DNA of 64,000 bases. It comes from Ktedonobacter sp. SOSP1-85 (lineage in GTDB: Bacteria; Chloroflexota; Ktedonobacteria; Ktedonobacterales; Ktedonobacteraceae). Shown piece by piece: positions 36,195 to 44,430 of this stretch (the stretch's first letter is position 1; each line of letters starts with the position of its first letter). Location: the NCBI RefSeq assembly GCF_016587415.1, contig NZ_BNJI01000001.1:2643501-2707500 (forward strand). Direction: 5' to 3'. The notes beneath the pieces were generated by a model that ran no database searches, was not told the DNA's origin, and saw only the letters and a list, made by a program, of their open reading frames with translations. The position numbers and the translations under genes were made by a program.

Positions 36195-38267
36195 ATGAAC
36201 GAAAAGATTCAGTCGGTACTCAACTCACTACCACACAAACCGGGCATCTACTTGATGAAGGATGGCGAGGGAACGATTATCTACGTGGGCAAAGCCATCT
36301 CGCTCTATAACCGCGTACGCTCATATTTTCAAGAATCGACCGACCACAGTCCCAAGAACCGCAGCATGGTCGCTAAGATCGAGGATATTGAGTTCCTGGT
36401 CGTTCGCAACGAGGTCGAGGCGCTTGTCCTGGAGAGTAACTACATCAAACAGTATCGCCCCAAATATAATGTGCTTCTGCGCGACGACAAGAGCTACCCC
36501 TACATCAAAGTATCGCTCAACGAGGACTTTCCCCGCGTATACCGCGTGCGTAGCTTTCAACGCGATGGCAACCGCTACTTTGGCCCCTATACCAACTCGG
36601 GAGCCGTCGATGCGACCCTGGACCTGCTCAATAAATTATTCGCCTTCCGCACCTGTCGCTATGACGCCAGCGTCTGGGCGCCTCCACGTACTGGCGAGCC
36701 ACCCGCTGGTTGGAAACAAAAACTGCTCAACCGTCCCTGCACCCAGTACTATATTCATCGCTGTATCGCCCCCTGCGTTGGCTATGCTAGCCGTGAGGAG
36801 TACGATAAGATTATCCAGCAAGTCATCCTCTTCCTGGAAGGCAAGCACGACGAGGTGCTCAAAGATCTCCAGCGCCGCATGGAAGAGGCGGCGGAGAACC
36901 TCAACTTTGAGGAGGCCGCGCGCGTTCGTGACCGCATCAAAGCCGTTGAGCGCGTGCTGGAGAAACAACGGATTATCAACACCGAGGGGCAGGATGACCA
37001 GGATGTTGTCGCGCTTGCCAGCGGTGACGACGAGACCTGCGCCCAGGTCTTCTTCTTCCGTAGCGGCAAGCTGATTGGACGCGAATACTTCATTCTCCAG
37101 GGAACACGCGATAGCGCGCCCAGTGAGATCATGAGTTCCTTCCTCCAGCAATTTTATGAAAGCTCACCCCATATCCCCGCCGAAATTCTCGTCGAGGCCG
37201 AGCCTGATGACCGCGAGGTTCTCCAGAGCTGGCTCAAAGAGAAGCGACGCGGAACCAGTGCCGCGGGACGCAGCACCAGTGTCACCATCAACGAACCCAA
37301 ACGCGGCGAGAAGTTGCGCCTGGTCGAAATGGTACATAATAACGCCAAGGAGGTTCTGGAGCAGCAGCGCATCAAGTGGCTCACCGATAGCCAGAAGACA
37401 CAGATGGCCCTGGAGGAGTTGCAGGAGGCCCTCAACCTCGTCTCAGCTCCACAGCGTATCGAATGCTACGATATCTCCAACACCCAGGGTTCTAACTCAG
37501 TCGGCGCGATGGCGGTCTTCGAGGGTGGCAAGCCAAAAAACAGCGAATACCGCCGCTTCAAGATCAAGACCGTCGAGGGAGCCAACGACGTGGCTAGTCA
37601 TCAAGAAGTCCTGCGCAGGCGCTTCCGCAAGGCGGCAGCACTCCAGGAGGCCACACTTGAGCGCGAGAGTGCTGCCGCCGTGGATAGGGTCAGCCAGCGG
37701 GCAAACGGCGAGGAAGAGACTGGGGACGAGAATGAGCAAAACACCCTCCAACATAACTGGGCCATGCCTGACCTGATCCTGATCGATGGTGGCAAGCCAC
37801 AGCTTAACGCCGCACTCCAGGTATTACAGGAGCTAGAGCTGGACATTCCCATCGTTGGCGTCGCCAAGGAAGAAGGCTCGCATACCCGCTCCACAACACA
37901 GGAAGAGCTGCATATTCCGGGGACGTTAGAACCCATACTCCTGCCGCGCAACTCGCAGGGCCTCTACCTCGTACAGCGTATTCGCGACGAAGCCCACCGC
38001 TTCGGTATTACCTATCATCGCAAGCTACGCACAAACCGCACCTTTAAGTCACTGCTCGACGAGATTCCCGGCATTGGTCCCAAGCGCAAGCAGGCGCTCA
38101 TGAAGCACTTTGGCTCCGTACGTGCCATCAGCACAGCCAGCCTTGACGAGATGGCAGCCATCGATGGCATGACCAGGGATTCCGCCGAAAAGGTCAAAGA
38201 GTTCATTGGACGCAATATGGGAGCGATCACAGGCCTCGCCTCTGAGCAACCAGGCGATTCAGACTAG
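36195..38267 (+). CDS. uvrC: UvrABC excinuclease subunit C
   Basis: 690-aa nucleotide-excision-repair nuclease that makes both incisions around DNA lesions. GIY-YIG domain at the N-terminus (KPGIYLMKDGEGTIIYVGKA), then UvrBC helical motif (LNFEEAARVRDRIKAVERVL), the RNase-H-like 5' nuclease half (CYDISNTQGSNSVGAM, LILIDGGKPQLNAA) and tandem HhH (LLDEIPGIGPKRKQALMKHF). The ATG at 36195 is used because conservation begins there, though the frame is open 63 codons further upstream. An acidic low-complexity insert of about 40 residues near 545 is unusual. Confidence 0.97.
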   Translation: MNEKIQSVLNSLPHKPGIYLMKDGEGTIIYVGKAISLYNRVRSYFQESTDHSPKNRSMVAKIEDIEFLVVRNEVEALVLESNYIKQYRPKYNVLLRDDKSYPYIKVSLNEDFPRVYRVRSFQRDGNRYFGPYTNSGAVDATLDLLNKLFAFRTCRYDASVWAPPRTGEPPAGWKQKLLNRPCTQYYIHRCIAPCVGYASREEYDKIIQQVILFLEGKHDEVLKDLQRRMEEAAENLNFEEAARVRDRIKAVERVLEKQRIINTEGQDDQDVVALASGDDETCAQVFFFRSGKLIGREYFILQGTRDSAPSEIMSSFLQQFYESSPHIPAEILVEAEPDDREVLQSWLKEKRRGTSAAGRSTSVTINEPKRGEKLRLVEMVHNNAKEVLEQQRIKWLTDSQKTQMALEELQEALNLVSAPQRIECYDISNTQGSNSVGAMAVFEGGKPKNSEYRRFKIKTVEGANDVASHQEVLRRRFRKAAALQEATLERESAAAVDRVSQRANGEEETGDENEQNTLQHNWAMPDLILIDGGKPQLNAALQVLQELELDIPIVGVAKEEGSHTRSTTQEELHIPGTLEPILLPRNSQGLYLVQRIRDEAHRFGITYHRKLRTNRTFKSLLDEIPGIGPKRKQALMKHFGSVRAISTASLDEMAAIDGMTRDSAEKVKEFIGRNMGAITGLASEQPGDSD

Positions 38268-38409
38268 CGACAATGGGAGACAAGGGCTACTCAGCCAGGC
38301 TGACTCTCTAACCATGCGCACCCCTGCCGATAGAACATAATACACCACAGAAATAAAATGGCGCTCTATAGTGTTATGCATAACGAGCGCTAGCAGTCAT
38401 CATCTGCGA

Positions 38410-38438
38410 TTGACACCTGCACAATTTCGCGCTACTAT
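38410..38438 (+). promoter_or_regulatory. Promoter of the FmdB gene
   Basis: Consensus TTGACA (38410-38415), 17-bp spacer, TACTAT (38433-38438), 75 bp before the ATG. Confidence 0.75.
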
Positions 38439-38513
38439 GCTGAACAATAGTATGTGATGTGGGGCGCAAAGACGCCTTTGGAATAATCGAAATATATGAG
38501 AGGTGATTGATAT

Positions 38514-38837
38514 ATGCCAACGTACGAGTATCTCTGCCGAACCTGTAATCATCGCTTTGAAACCTGGCAAAAAATGACTGATGAGCCTTTAACAGTCTGC
38601 CCTGAGTGTGGTGGCGCTATTCGCCGAGTGTTGTACGCGTCAGGCGTGATCTTCAAGGGCTCTGGTTTCTATTCAACAGACCATAAAGGTGGCAATGGCA
38701 CCGCCTCTGCCTCCACGGGTAGCGAGAACGCTAAGAACGAGAGCGCGACAAGCGACAGTAAGGTGGAAAGTAAGAGCGAAAGCCCGGCATCAACGCCCTC
38801 AACCGAGAGCAAGGCCGCGACTCCAGCAGCATCCTAA
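38514..38837 (+). CDS. FmdB-family zinc-ribbon protein
   Basis: 107-aa protein. Residues 1-45 form a CxxC...CxxC zinc ribbon (MPTYEYLCRTCNHRFE, then VCPECGGAIRRVLY). A GSGFYSTDH segment follows, then a tail of about 50 residues rich in Ser, Glu, Lys and Ala that looks disordered. FmdB proteins were first linked to formamidase operons; most have no proven role. Preceded by a strong promoter and followed by a strong terminator, so it is a single-gene unit. Confidence 0.92.
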   Translation: MPTYEYLCRTCNHRFETWQKMTDEPLTVCPECGGAIRRVLYASGVIFKGSGFYSTDHKGGNGTASASTGSENAKNESATSDSKVESKSESPASTPSTESKAATPAAS

Positions 38838-38887
38838 TGTTGCCCGGCGCGGGCCTTCCTCCGCGTCCCATCTCGAGCTCCAGGCCC

Positions 38888-38912
38888 AAAGCACCGCAAG
38901 GTGCTTTTTTTT
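38888..38912 (+). terminator. Intrinsic terminator of the FmdB gene
   Basis: AAAGCACC-GCAA-GGTGCTTT followed by TTTTT. A classical short stem with U-tract, in contrast to the long palindromes elsewhere. Confidence 0.9.
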
Positions 38913-39067
38913 ATGCTCTCCCCCTGCCAGCGAGGGATTGAGAGCTTTTAGCAATATTGAGATCCGTAGGATAAGCCGCTTGGCAAATATCTATTTTGTA
39001 GTAAAATAGGTGTAAGTGGCATATGAAAAGAAATATCACAGAACAACTGCTAGAAAGAGGGAAGGAC

Positions 39068-39292
39068 ATGGAAGAGTCAATGTTAGCTGCATTACAGCGC
39101 CAGCAGATCGAAATCGCGGTAGGTGAACTACTTTTGAGTAGTGATCACTACATGCGTGGCAGCATCGCTGAGCGTATTCGCCACTTAATTTCCCATGCTG
39201 ACCGGACGCTTGATATCACAAAATTTAGCGAGATGGCACGCGAAGAACTGGCGGATCTCAATCTCCTGCCTCCACTCGGCGAGGAGGTATAG
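39068..39292 (+). CDS. Small helical protein of unknown function
   Basis: About 74-aa protein, predicted mainly helical (MEESMLAALQRQQIEIAVGE, later FSEMAREELADLNLL). No motif recognised. GAGGG lies 6 nt before the ATG at 39068; an in-frame ATG at 39023 is the alternative. It precedes the histidine kinase by 136 bp on the same strand. Codon pattern fits a real gene, but function is unknown. Confidence 0.6.
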   Translation: MEESMLAALQRQQIEIAVGELLLSSDHYMRGSIAERIRHLISHADRTLDITKFSEMAREELADLNLLPPLGEEV

Positions 39293-39428
39293 CCCTCACG
39301 CTCAATACTACCCAATACTCCTAGGAGCTTGTCTTATTAACGCGTGTGCGGGCGTTATTCGGTGTATACTAAAATTACACAATCTATACCAGGAGATAGA
39401 AAAGCCAGAATCCGAGGAGACCCGGGGT

Positions 39429-40271
39429 ATGCAGGTGCAACACGAGAAATCACAAGATAGGCTCATTGAAGAGTTACAACAACAGATAGATCAGCTCACA
39501 GCGGAAAACCTCCTGCTCAAGGAGCAAATTACGCGCAAGGAGCAGTTCACGGCCATGATCGCGCATGAACTGCGTAGCCCCCTTGCGCCCATCATCAACT
39601 ATGCGCAGATGTTAAACCGAGGTCTCTTCGCTCCCAAAAACAATGTCGCGGAGCCTGTCAAAAAATCCCTTTCGCGCAATACCAGTATTATTATCAGCCA
39701 GGCTCAGAAGCTGGCACGCCTGGTAAATGACCTGCTAGATGCCTCAAGGTTGGCCTCTGACCAGTTTACGCTTATTTGCAAACCCTGTGATGTTGTCGAG
39801 CTTGGCCGCGAGGTTGTTGAACAGCTGCGCCCTGTAGCGCCCTATCATTCTTTTGTCGTGGACACACCTGTTCAAGCGATAAACGGCTGCTGGGATGGGG
39901 GGCGGCTCCAGCAGGCCATAGGCAACCTGCTAGACAATGCGATTAAGTACTCCGATGAGCGGAGCACCATCACTCTGCGCATCCAACTCTTAGAGCCTGT
40001 CTTCGACCAGCCGGAAAAGGTCAAGGTCAGTGTACATAACCAGGGCGTCAGCATCCGCACAGAGGATATGCAGCACCTCTTCCGCCCCTTTGGGCGACTG
40101 GAAGCGACACGCGAAATTCGCCAGGGGTCAGGGCTCGGTCTCTACATCACCAAGTCCATCATCGAGGCTCATGATGGGAAGCTCTGGCTAGAAGAAGCGA
40201 CCCCAGGCGGTCAGAACGGCACGACCTTCACCTTCGAGCTGCCGATACAGCAAAGCCTCTTCGCCCAATAG
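39429..40271 (+). CDS. Sensor histidine kinase without sensor or membrane domain
   Basis: 280-aa soluble histidine kinase. A coiled coil (residues 8-38) leads directly into the HisKA box with the phospho-acceptor in MIAHELRSPLAP (His46). The HATPase domain has NLLDNAIKYS and GSGLGLYITKSI. No PAS, GAF or membrane segment is present, so input must come from a partner. The ATG at 39429 follows GAGGAGACCCGGGG. No response regulator gene adjoins it. Confidence 0.92.
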   Translation: MQVQHEKSQDRLIEELQQQIDQLTAENLLLKEQITRKEQFTAMIAHELRSPLAPIINYAQMLNRGLFAPKNNVAEPVKKSLSRNTSIIISQAQKLARLVNDLLDASRLASDQFTLICKPCDVVELGREVVEQLRPVAPYHSFVVDTPVQAINGCWDGGRLQQAIGNLLDNAIKYSDERSTITLRIQLLEPVFDQPEKVKVSVHNQGVSIRTEDMQHLFRPFGRLEATREIRQGSGLGLYITKSIIEAHDGKLWLEEATPGGQNGTTFTFELPIQQSLFAQ

Positions 40272-40274
40272 CGT

Positions 40275-40372
40275 GACGCTACTAAAGTACGCGTCTACAT
40301 ATAATGGCGCGAAATACTCGTACTATTATATATAGACGCGTGCGCTTGCCCCCGAATGGGGGTTAGCAGCGG
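40275..40372. repeat. ACGCGTCTAC-family foldback with internal insertion
   Basis: Left arm starting GACGCTACTAAAGTACGCG and a right arm containing TAGACGCGTGC. The right arm is interrupted by a unit ending CCCCCGAATGGGGG (40349-40362), then resumes TTAGCAGCGG. Homologous to 62461-62529, which lacks the insertion. It begins 4 nt past the kinase stop. Confidence 0.6.
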
Positions 40373-40648
40373 TCATCATCCCCCTGTCTATTTCTACAGG
40401 CTCCTCTCCTGTTCGTTTGCACGGGCAGAAAAACCCGCCAAATTAGCGGTGTGAAGCGACCTACATGCAGAGTATACTTACCACTGTGCGAGGGAAGCCC
40501 ACCAGTAACCACACCAACGGTGAGCAACGCTGTTTGTGGAACCCGGCGTTGCGCGTCGTCAAACCCTGACATGCCTACTGATGTAGCGCATGGCTGGTGT
40601 GGCCTGGTGGGGACCATCATTGGGGCTTATAAACGAAAGGAGCCGATC
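40373..40648. other. Leader region of the DUF4177-like gene, no gene seen
   Basis: 276 bp without credible coding. It has several short inverted repeats, including one around 40500-40545, and could form a structured 5' leader. It does not match any riboswitch or housekeeping RNA consensus I know. Confidence 0.35.
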
Positions 40649-40963
40649 ATGAGCCAGTGGGCGTATAAGGTCGTGTATATCGATTATCGCGGGCGTATCT
40701 CATGCGAGGGTCAGGAGACTCTCATTGGCGATCAAGAGCGACGGAGCGCCTTTGCCCGCCGCTACATGAACGAGCTGGGCAAGGAGAACTGGGAGCTGGT
40801 CAGCCTCCAGCCTCTGACCTCTAACTCGGCCTACTACATCTTCAAGCGCCCCGCCCAGGAGGGCGACTACGCAGAAGAGCAGCCAGCCACCAGCGCTGAG
40901 CAGCCACAAGCACAACCCACCAGCGAGAATCCCGCGAGCGGGCCGACCATCGAAAATGCGTAA
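40649..40963 (+). CDS. Small DUF4177-like protein
   Basis: 104-aa protein. Residues 1-70 (WAYKVVYIDYRGRISCEG, then NELGKENWELVSLQPL, YYIFKRP) resemble DUF4177, a small beta-rich domain whose hallmark is N-x-x-G-x-x-G/N-W-E-L-V. The C-terminal 35 residues are Gln/Pro/Ala-rich and disordered. AAAGGAG lies 8 nt before the ATG. Function is unknown. Confidence 0.75.
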   Translation: MSQWAYKVVYIDYRGRISCEGQETLIGDQERRSAFARRYMNELGKENWELVSLQPLTSNSAYYIFKRPAQEGDYAEEQPATSAEQPQAQPTSENPASGPTIENA

Positions 40964-40970
40964 CAAATAA

Positions 40971-41025
40971 GATATGCAAGAAGGAGTGCTGGTTGGCTGC
41001 CAACCAGCACTCCTTCTTGCATATC
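40971..41025. repeat. Long palindrome beside the iscB element
   Basis: Perfect 26-bp arms 40971-40996 and 41000-41025, tip TTGG-CTG-CCAA. It begins 7 bp after the DUF4177-like stop. The iscB element starts about 6-14 bp further on. Confidence 0.92.
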
Positions 41026-41038
41026 ACTTATTTTATCC

Positions 41039-41093
41039 GAATGTGGCAAGAAAACCACGAAGTCTTTAGCTTCGTGGATGAATTGCCACATTC
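41039..41093 (-). repeat. Right-end hairpin pair of the iscB element
   Basis: Inner hairpin CCACGAAG/CTTCGTGG (41055-41077) inside an outer 11-bp stem GAATGTGGCAA/TTGCCACATTC (41039-41049 and 41083-41093). It overlaps the 3' end of the iscB frame, as usual for these elements. Confidence 0.85.
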
Positions 41094-41257
41094 TCCCCTG
41101 ATTCATTGGCAGTGGATGAGATATGCGGCATGGGCGCTTGACACATCATCCATGAAGATCGTGCCCTCACTCGCTTCATCTTCTCAAACTTCGGAATTGG
41201 CTTGAGATCGACCTTGTTCCCATCAATGTTCATCAGAATGGCATAGCCAGTAGACAT
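41066..41257 (-). pseudogene. C-terminal iscB fragment after the in-frame TGA
   Basis: 63 codons in the same frame as iscB, starting at the ATG that directly follows TGA (41258-41260). STGYAILMNIDGNKV and FEKMKRVRAR match the IscB C-terminus (STGYFDLR-like, then a basic helix). Read through, the protein would be 433 residues counting the TGA position, a normal IscB size. GGG-TGA-ATG could also allow re-initiation. Confidence 0.8.
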
Positions 41258-42367
41258 TCACCCTTTAATAAGGTACTCCTGTCCCTGATACCGCACCATA
41301 TCAAATTTCCGAAAACCGCCAATTTTCCCCGTAAGAATACGTTGTTCGCTGTGTCGCCCTTTGGTTTGCTGGTAATCTCCATCGGGGACGCATCGCTTCT
41401 TGAGAACCACCGTGGTCTGAAACGTGGGCATGGCCCCTCGCGTAGCAATCAAGACCGCATCAAAGCAATGCTCCTTGGGCAAGCCTGCTATCTGACGGTG
41501 TTCTTTGGTCACAAATCCCCACGTTTCCTCTGCCTGAACCTGCTTCAACAATTGAAGACGAATGCTATTCATCTGTGTGGCATGGTTCAAGTTTCCTTTC
41601 TTCTTACCAGCGCGCTTGAGCGTCACGGTTCCGGCATGCAGCCCATCATGACAGGTTTTGCAGAGGGTGAGTAAATTGGCTTCTTCATCACTGCCGTTCT
41701 GACTGCGAAAAACGATATGATGGACTTCTAACCGCTTATCTTTCGATTTTCCTGCACAATGTTGGCAGGTATAGCTATCGCGTGTTAGCACATAGGCTTT
41801 GATATTGGCAAAACCATAGTTGATGCCCTTCTGGTAGAGCCACTTGTGCTTTAAAACGTTAGGATTTTTAAGGGCATGGGGATCAAATGTTCCTGTTTCC
41901 AGCACAATATGACGAATGGGCAGGATGGATTGCACAAAACGGATTTCCCGCAGGTGGGCGTCAATTTTACTGCGCATCGTGGGAGAGAAGCGACCTGTTT
42001 TGATGGAGTTCTTGCGATTACGCCATCGTGCTTTTCTATATCTGGTCTTTCGGTTGCGCCGGTTCCGGCGATACTTTACACGCCCTTTCATGGTGGTGGC
42101 AATATCATTGCGAACCTGCACTTCTGACAAATACACCACCTGCCCCTGCGTATCGGCCACCGCTGAACCAATCATGGCACTGCCCGTATCTATCCCAAGG
42201 GTCAATGGTTGGGTGGAGGTCGTTGTTGGCTGAACCAACAACTTGATCGTAAAGGGCGTTCTCCTTTTGACTTTGGCCTTGCCATCTTTAAGGAGTAATC
42301 GTGCAATAGCACACGAACATGGCATCAATGGCGTGCCATCTGGTGCCAATACATACACAACGTTCAT
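41258..42367 (-). CDS. iscB: IscB RNA-guided HNH/RuvC nuclease, interrupted before its C-terminus
   Basis: 369 codons to the TGA. Order: PLMP domain (LAPDGTPLMPCSCAIARLL), RuvC-I with Asp60 (LTLGIDTGSAMIGSAV), arginine-rich bridge helix (residues 96-120), RuvC-II with Glu157 (IVLETGTFDPH), HNH with a zinc knuckle C201-x2-C204/C236-x2-C239 and His216-His217, and RuvC-III with Asp303 (HCFDAVLIA). IscB is the ancestor of Cas9 and uses an omegaRNA encoded just upstream to cut DNA next to a TAM. All catalytic residues are intact, but the TAM-reading C-terminal region is cut off by TGA, probably from a CGA Arg codon. The start at 42367 precedes the PLMP motif; codons further upstream belong to the omegaRNA. 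Confidence 0.93.
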   Translation of the reverse strand: MNVVYVLAPDGTPLMPCSCAIARLLLKDGKAKVKRRTPFTIKLLVQPTTTSTQPLTLGIDTGSAMIGSAVADTQGQVVYLSEVQVRNDIATTMKGRVKYRRNRRNRKTRYRKARWRNRKNSIKTGRFSPTMRSKIDAHLREIRFVQSILPIRHIVLETGTFDPHALKNPNVLKHKWLYQKGINYGFANIKAYVLTRDSYTCQHCAGKSKDKRLEVHHIVFRSQNGSDEEANLLTLCKTCHDGLHAGTVTLKRAGKKKGNLNHATQMNSIRLQLLKQVQAEETWGFVTKEHRQIAGLPKEHCFDAVLIATRGAMPTFQTTVVLKKRCVPDGDYQQTKGRHSEQRILTGKIGGFRKFDMVRYQGQEYLIKG

Positions 42368-42680
42368 CGAAAATTCCTTTTCAGAAAAATGCTCTGCCAG
42401 GTGGCAGGTGGTGCGTATCCCTGGACTGCGACCATACAGGGAATCCGACTTCATCTCGACAAGGTTCAGAAGGCTTGTTGGGCCTGAATCACCGGGACTT
42501 CCCTCATCTCTACTTAAACTCAGGCGATAGAGCAACCGTCTGATGCGTCAAGGGTTGGTATCATGACCTTCCAAACATAGCTCACCTTTCGGTGGCTGAG
42601 TCTGGTGAACTCAGGCTTCCTCTTCCGAAGAAGCCGCTCAGTCTTTAGCTGAGCGGTAGTTCACATACTTTTATCCCATT
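42368..42680 (-). ncRNA. Predicted IscB omegaRNA with 5' guide
   Basis: IscB omegaRNAs lie directly upstream of iscB with the guide at the 5' end. Here the minus strand has an outer stem GTGAACT/AGTTCAC (42658-42664 with 42605-42611) enclosing the hairpins CCGCTCAG/CTGAGCGG and GCTTC/GAAGC, then CACC/GGTG (42583-42594). The scaffold is therefore expected to begin near 42664 and the guide to be about 42665-42680 (AATGGGATAAAAGTAT on the minus strand). The 3' part up to the iscB ATG has no long open frame of its own. Boundaries are inferred. Confidence 0.75.
42634..42656 (-). repeat. Left-end hairpin of the iscB element
   Basis: 8-bp stem CCGCTCAG/CTGAGCGG with the loop TCTTTAG (plus strand), identical to the right-end loop. 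Confidence 0.85.
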
Positions 42681-42706
42681 TACTAGCTTTTATATATTTT
42701 TATGTT

Positions 42707-42736
42707 ATTATACAACAAATAAGGACACATTGGCAA
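42707..42736 (-). promoter_or_regulatory. Promoter reading into the omegaRNA
   Basis: Minus strand TTGCCA (42731-42736), 18-bp spacer, TATAAT (42707-42712). Initiation near 42700 would place the guide at the RNA 5' end. It lies outside the element, in host DNA. Confidence 0.6.
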
Positions 42737-42811
42737 AACAAAGTACAACATAGATGTTCACACTGTGTCACCAGCCTATACCGTAGAACATGTGGAAAGG
42801 GAAGAGGAAAT

Positions 42812-44191
42812 ATGAGTGATCACACCATCCATCCATTACGTGCCGCCCGCCAGAGCTTCAACCTTACGCAAAAACGCCTGGCTCTGGAAACAGGTGTCGC
42901 CCCCCAGACCATTATGCGCGCTGAGCAAAATAAGCCCATCAACGCAGATTCACGTCGCCGCCTCTGCGCATATTTTCACATGACTTCAGATGCCCTGGGA
43001 CTGGTCAGCGATAAGCGCGAGCAACACAAAGGGAGACATGGCGAAGACGAAGCTTTAGAGCCTGCACCTTCACAAACGCGCTCACGGATGCTTATTCGTG
43101 GTCAGGCCCTGGCCATCCAGGAGTTAGAGAGCGCCGATATGGAGCAATCCCGGCGCGACTTTCTCCAGGCTCTGGGCATCACCGGCACCTCGCTAGCGGC
43201 CTCCACCTCACCATTACTCTATCCACCGCTCTGGGAGCGCCTCTCGCGAGTCCTCGCCCAACCATCCAACATGGATAATGAAACACTCCTGCACCTGGAG
43301 GCCATTGTGCGCGATAGCTGGCGCGTCCTCCCTACGATGCTTGGCACCTTTTCCCAAAGCCTCTTGCAATATGTGCTCCAACGCCTGGAAATCGTCACGC
43401 AGCTCCTCTCAACAACTCTTGTGACCGAACAACGCATACGCATCGCTAGTGTAGCAGCTGAACTTACGCAGATCGCGGGCGAGCTTCTCTTCGACATGAA
43501 GGAGAGCGAGCAGGCCGACCGCTACTATGCAGTAGGGCTGGAGGCAGCGCGCGTCACGCAAAATCCCCTGATGCAAGTGACCCTCCTGGGACGCCGGAGC
43601 TTTATCCCTATCTATGAGGAGAAGCCAGAAAAAGCCATCCCCTGGCTGCAACAAGCAAATGTCATCGCCAGGCGCAATGTCCCCTCCATCACGCAAGCCT
43701 GGCTGGCCTCCATCGAGGCAGAGGCATACGCCAATCTCCGTCAGACCCAGGACAGCCTGCAAGCCCTGCAAAAGGCGGAATACTTCCTGGAGCAACACGA
43801 ATCACGACGTAGCGGCGAAAACGCACACACGCGCTTCTCCTATACCGTACTCCTCGGCTACCAGGGAGTATGCAACCTGAAGCTCCAGCGCCCGAAAGCG
43901 GCTCTTCCGGCCCTACAAGCGGCTCTTCAGCATATGGACGGCGTGCGCACACGTCATCGAACCATCGTCCTCACCGATATTGCCTCCGCCTACCTACAAC
44001 TAGGCGAGATCGAGGGTACACTCCACTACATCGACCTGGCCCTTGAGACGCTCAAACAGGTGAAATCCGCCCGCGTCCTGCAACGCCTGAACGATCTCAA
44101 TCACGCCCTAACCCCCTGGAAAGGCCTCCCCGACGTCAAACAACTGGATGAGAAGCTCCTCGCCATACGGCCCCTCATCGCTCAACATTAA
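42812..44191 (+). CDS. XRE-family regulator with TPR-like repeats and a Tat-like motif
   Basis: 459-aa protein. N-terminal Cro/CI HTH (LTQKRLALETGVAPQTIMRAE, in parts; residues 18-40), a linker, then SRRDFLQALGITGTSLAAS (residues 113-131), which looks like a twin-arginine signal but is internal, and from about residue 190 helical repeats of TPR type to the end. Such HTH-TPR proteins often sense peptides or partner proteins in actinomycete-like bacteria. It is divergent from the iscB element, whose insertion lies about 110 bp upstream. Target and ligand unknown. Confidence 0.82.
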   Translation: MSDHTIHPLRAARQSFNLTQKRLALETGVAPQTIMRAEQNKPINADSRRRLCAYFHMTSDALGLVSDKREQHKGRHGEDEALEPAPSQTRSRMLIRGQALAIQELESADMEQSRRDFLQALGITGTSLAASTSPLLYPPLWERLSRVLAQPSNMDNETLLHLEAIVRDSWRVLPTMLGTFSQSLLQYVLQRLEIVTQLLSTTLVTEQRIRIASVAAELTQIAGELLFDMKESEQADRYYAVGLEAARVTQNPLMQVTLLGRRSFIPIYEEKPEKAIPWLQQANVIARRNVPSITQAWLASIEAEAYANLRQTQDSLQALQKAEYFLEQHESRRSGENAHTRFSYTVLLGYQGVCNLKLQRPKAALPALQAALQHMDGVRTRHRTIVLTDIASAYLQLGEIEGTLHYIDLALETLKQVKSARVLQRLNDLNHALTPWKGLPDVKQLDEKLLAIRPLIAQH

Positions 44192-44192
44192 A

Positions 44193-44256
44193 AGGAAGGC
44201 ATGTGCGGTTGTGAGTTGCGCGCATGCGTGCAACTTACAACCGCACATGCCTTCTT
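44193..44256. repeat. Long palindrome downstream of the XRE gene
   Basis: Core arms 44196-44219 and 44230-44253 (24 bp, one G-U), extended to 44193-44256. Starts 2 bp after the stop. Loop GCGCATGCGT. Confidence 0.88.
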
Positions 44257-44430
44257 AACTTCCTCGACGTGCTACCATGTAGGCTGATATAATGTCGGCA
44301 GGCAAGTAATACCACTTACCCACCTACACTCTCGTAAGCGGATGCATTCGTTTAGTCCACCTATAAAAGGGGACCGCGAAGCTAGTCCCAATCAAAGGAG
44401 ATTGGGAAATTCGTCGAGGAGCCTTTCTCA

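Larger units (their letters stand above)
41031..42690 (-). mobile_element. IS200/IS605-type iscB element without transposase
   Basis: Consists of an omegaRNA region, iscB and a hairpin at each end. The two end hairpins have different stems but the same 7-nt loop (TCTTTAG on the plus strand), as expected of subterminal palindromes recognised by one TnpA. No tnpA is present, so movement would need a transposase in trans. GGATAAAA (minus strand) occurs just outside or at both ends. Exact boundaries are inferred, give or take about 15 bp. Confidence 0.8.

Noticed and set aside
40373..40648. RNase P RNA, tmRNA, SRP RNA or cobalamin riboswitch
   Set aside because: Key conserved segments of each are missing on both strands.
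40451..40648. Upstream extension of the DUF4177-like gene
   Set aside because: The extra 66 codons have no family similarity, and AAAGGAG marks the ATG at 40649.
41258..41260. In-frame TGA in iscB read as selenocysteine
   Set aside because: SelB is present, but the expected residue at this place in IscB is not Cys or Sec, and the region downstream is the element-end hairpin with no typical SECIS spacing. A CGA-to-TGA mutation is simpler.
42370..42535. N-terminal extension of IscB
   Set aside because: The open frame upstream of 42367 lies within the omegaRNA region and precedes the PLMP domain without homology.
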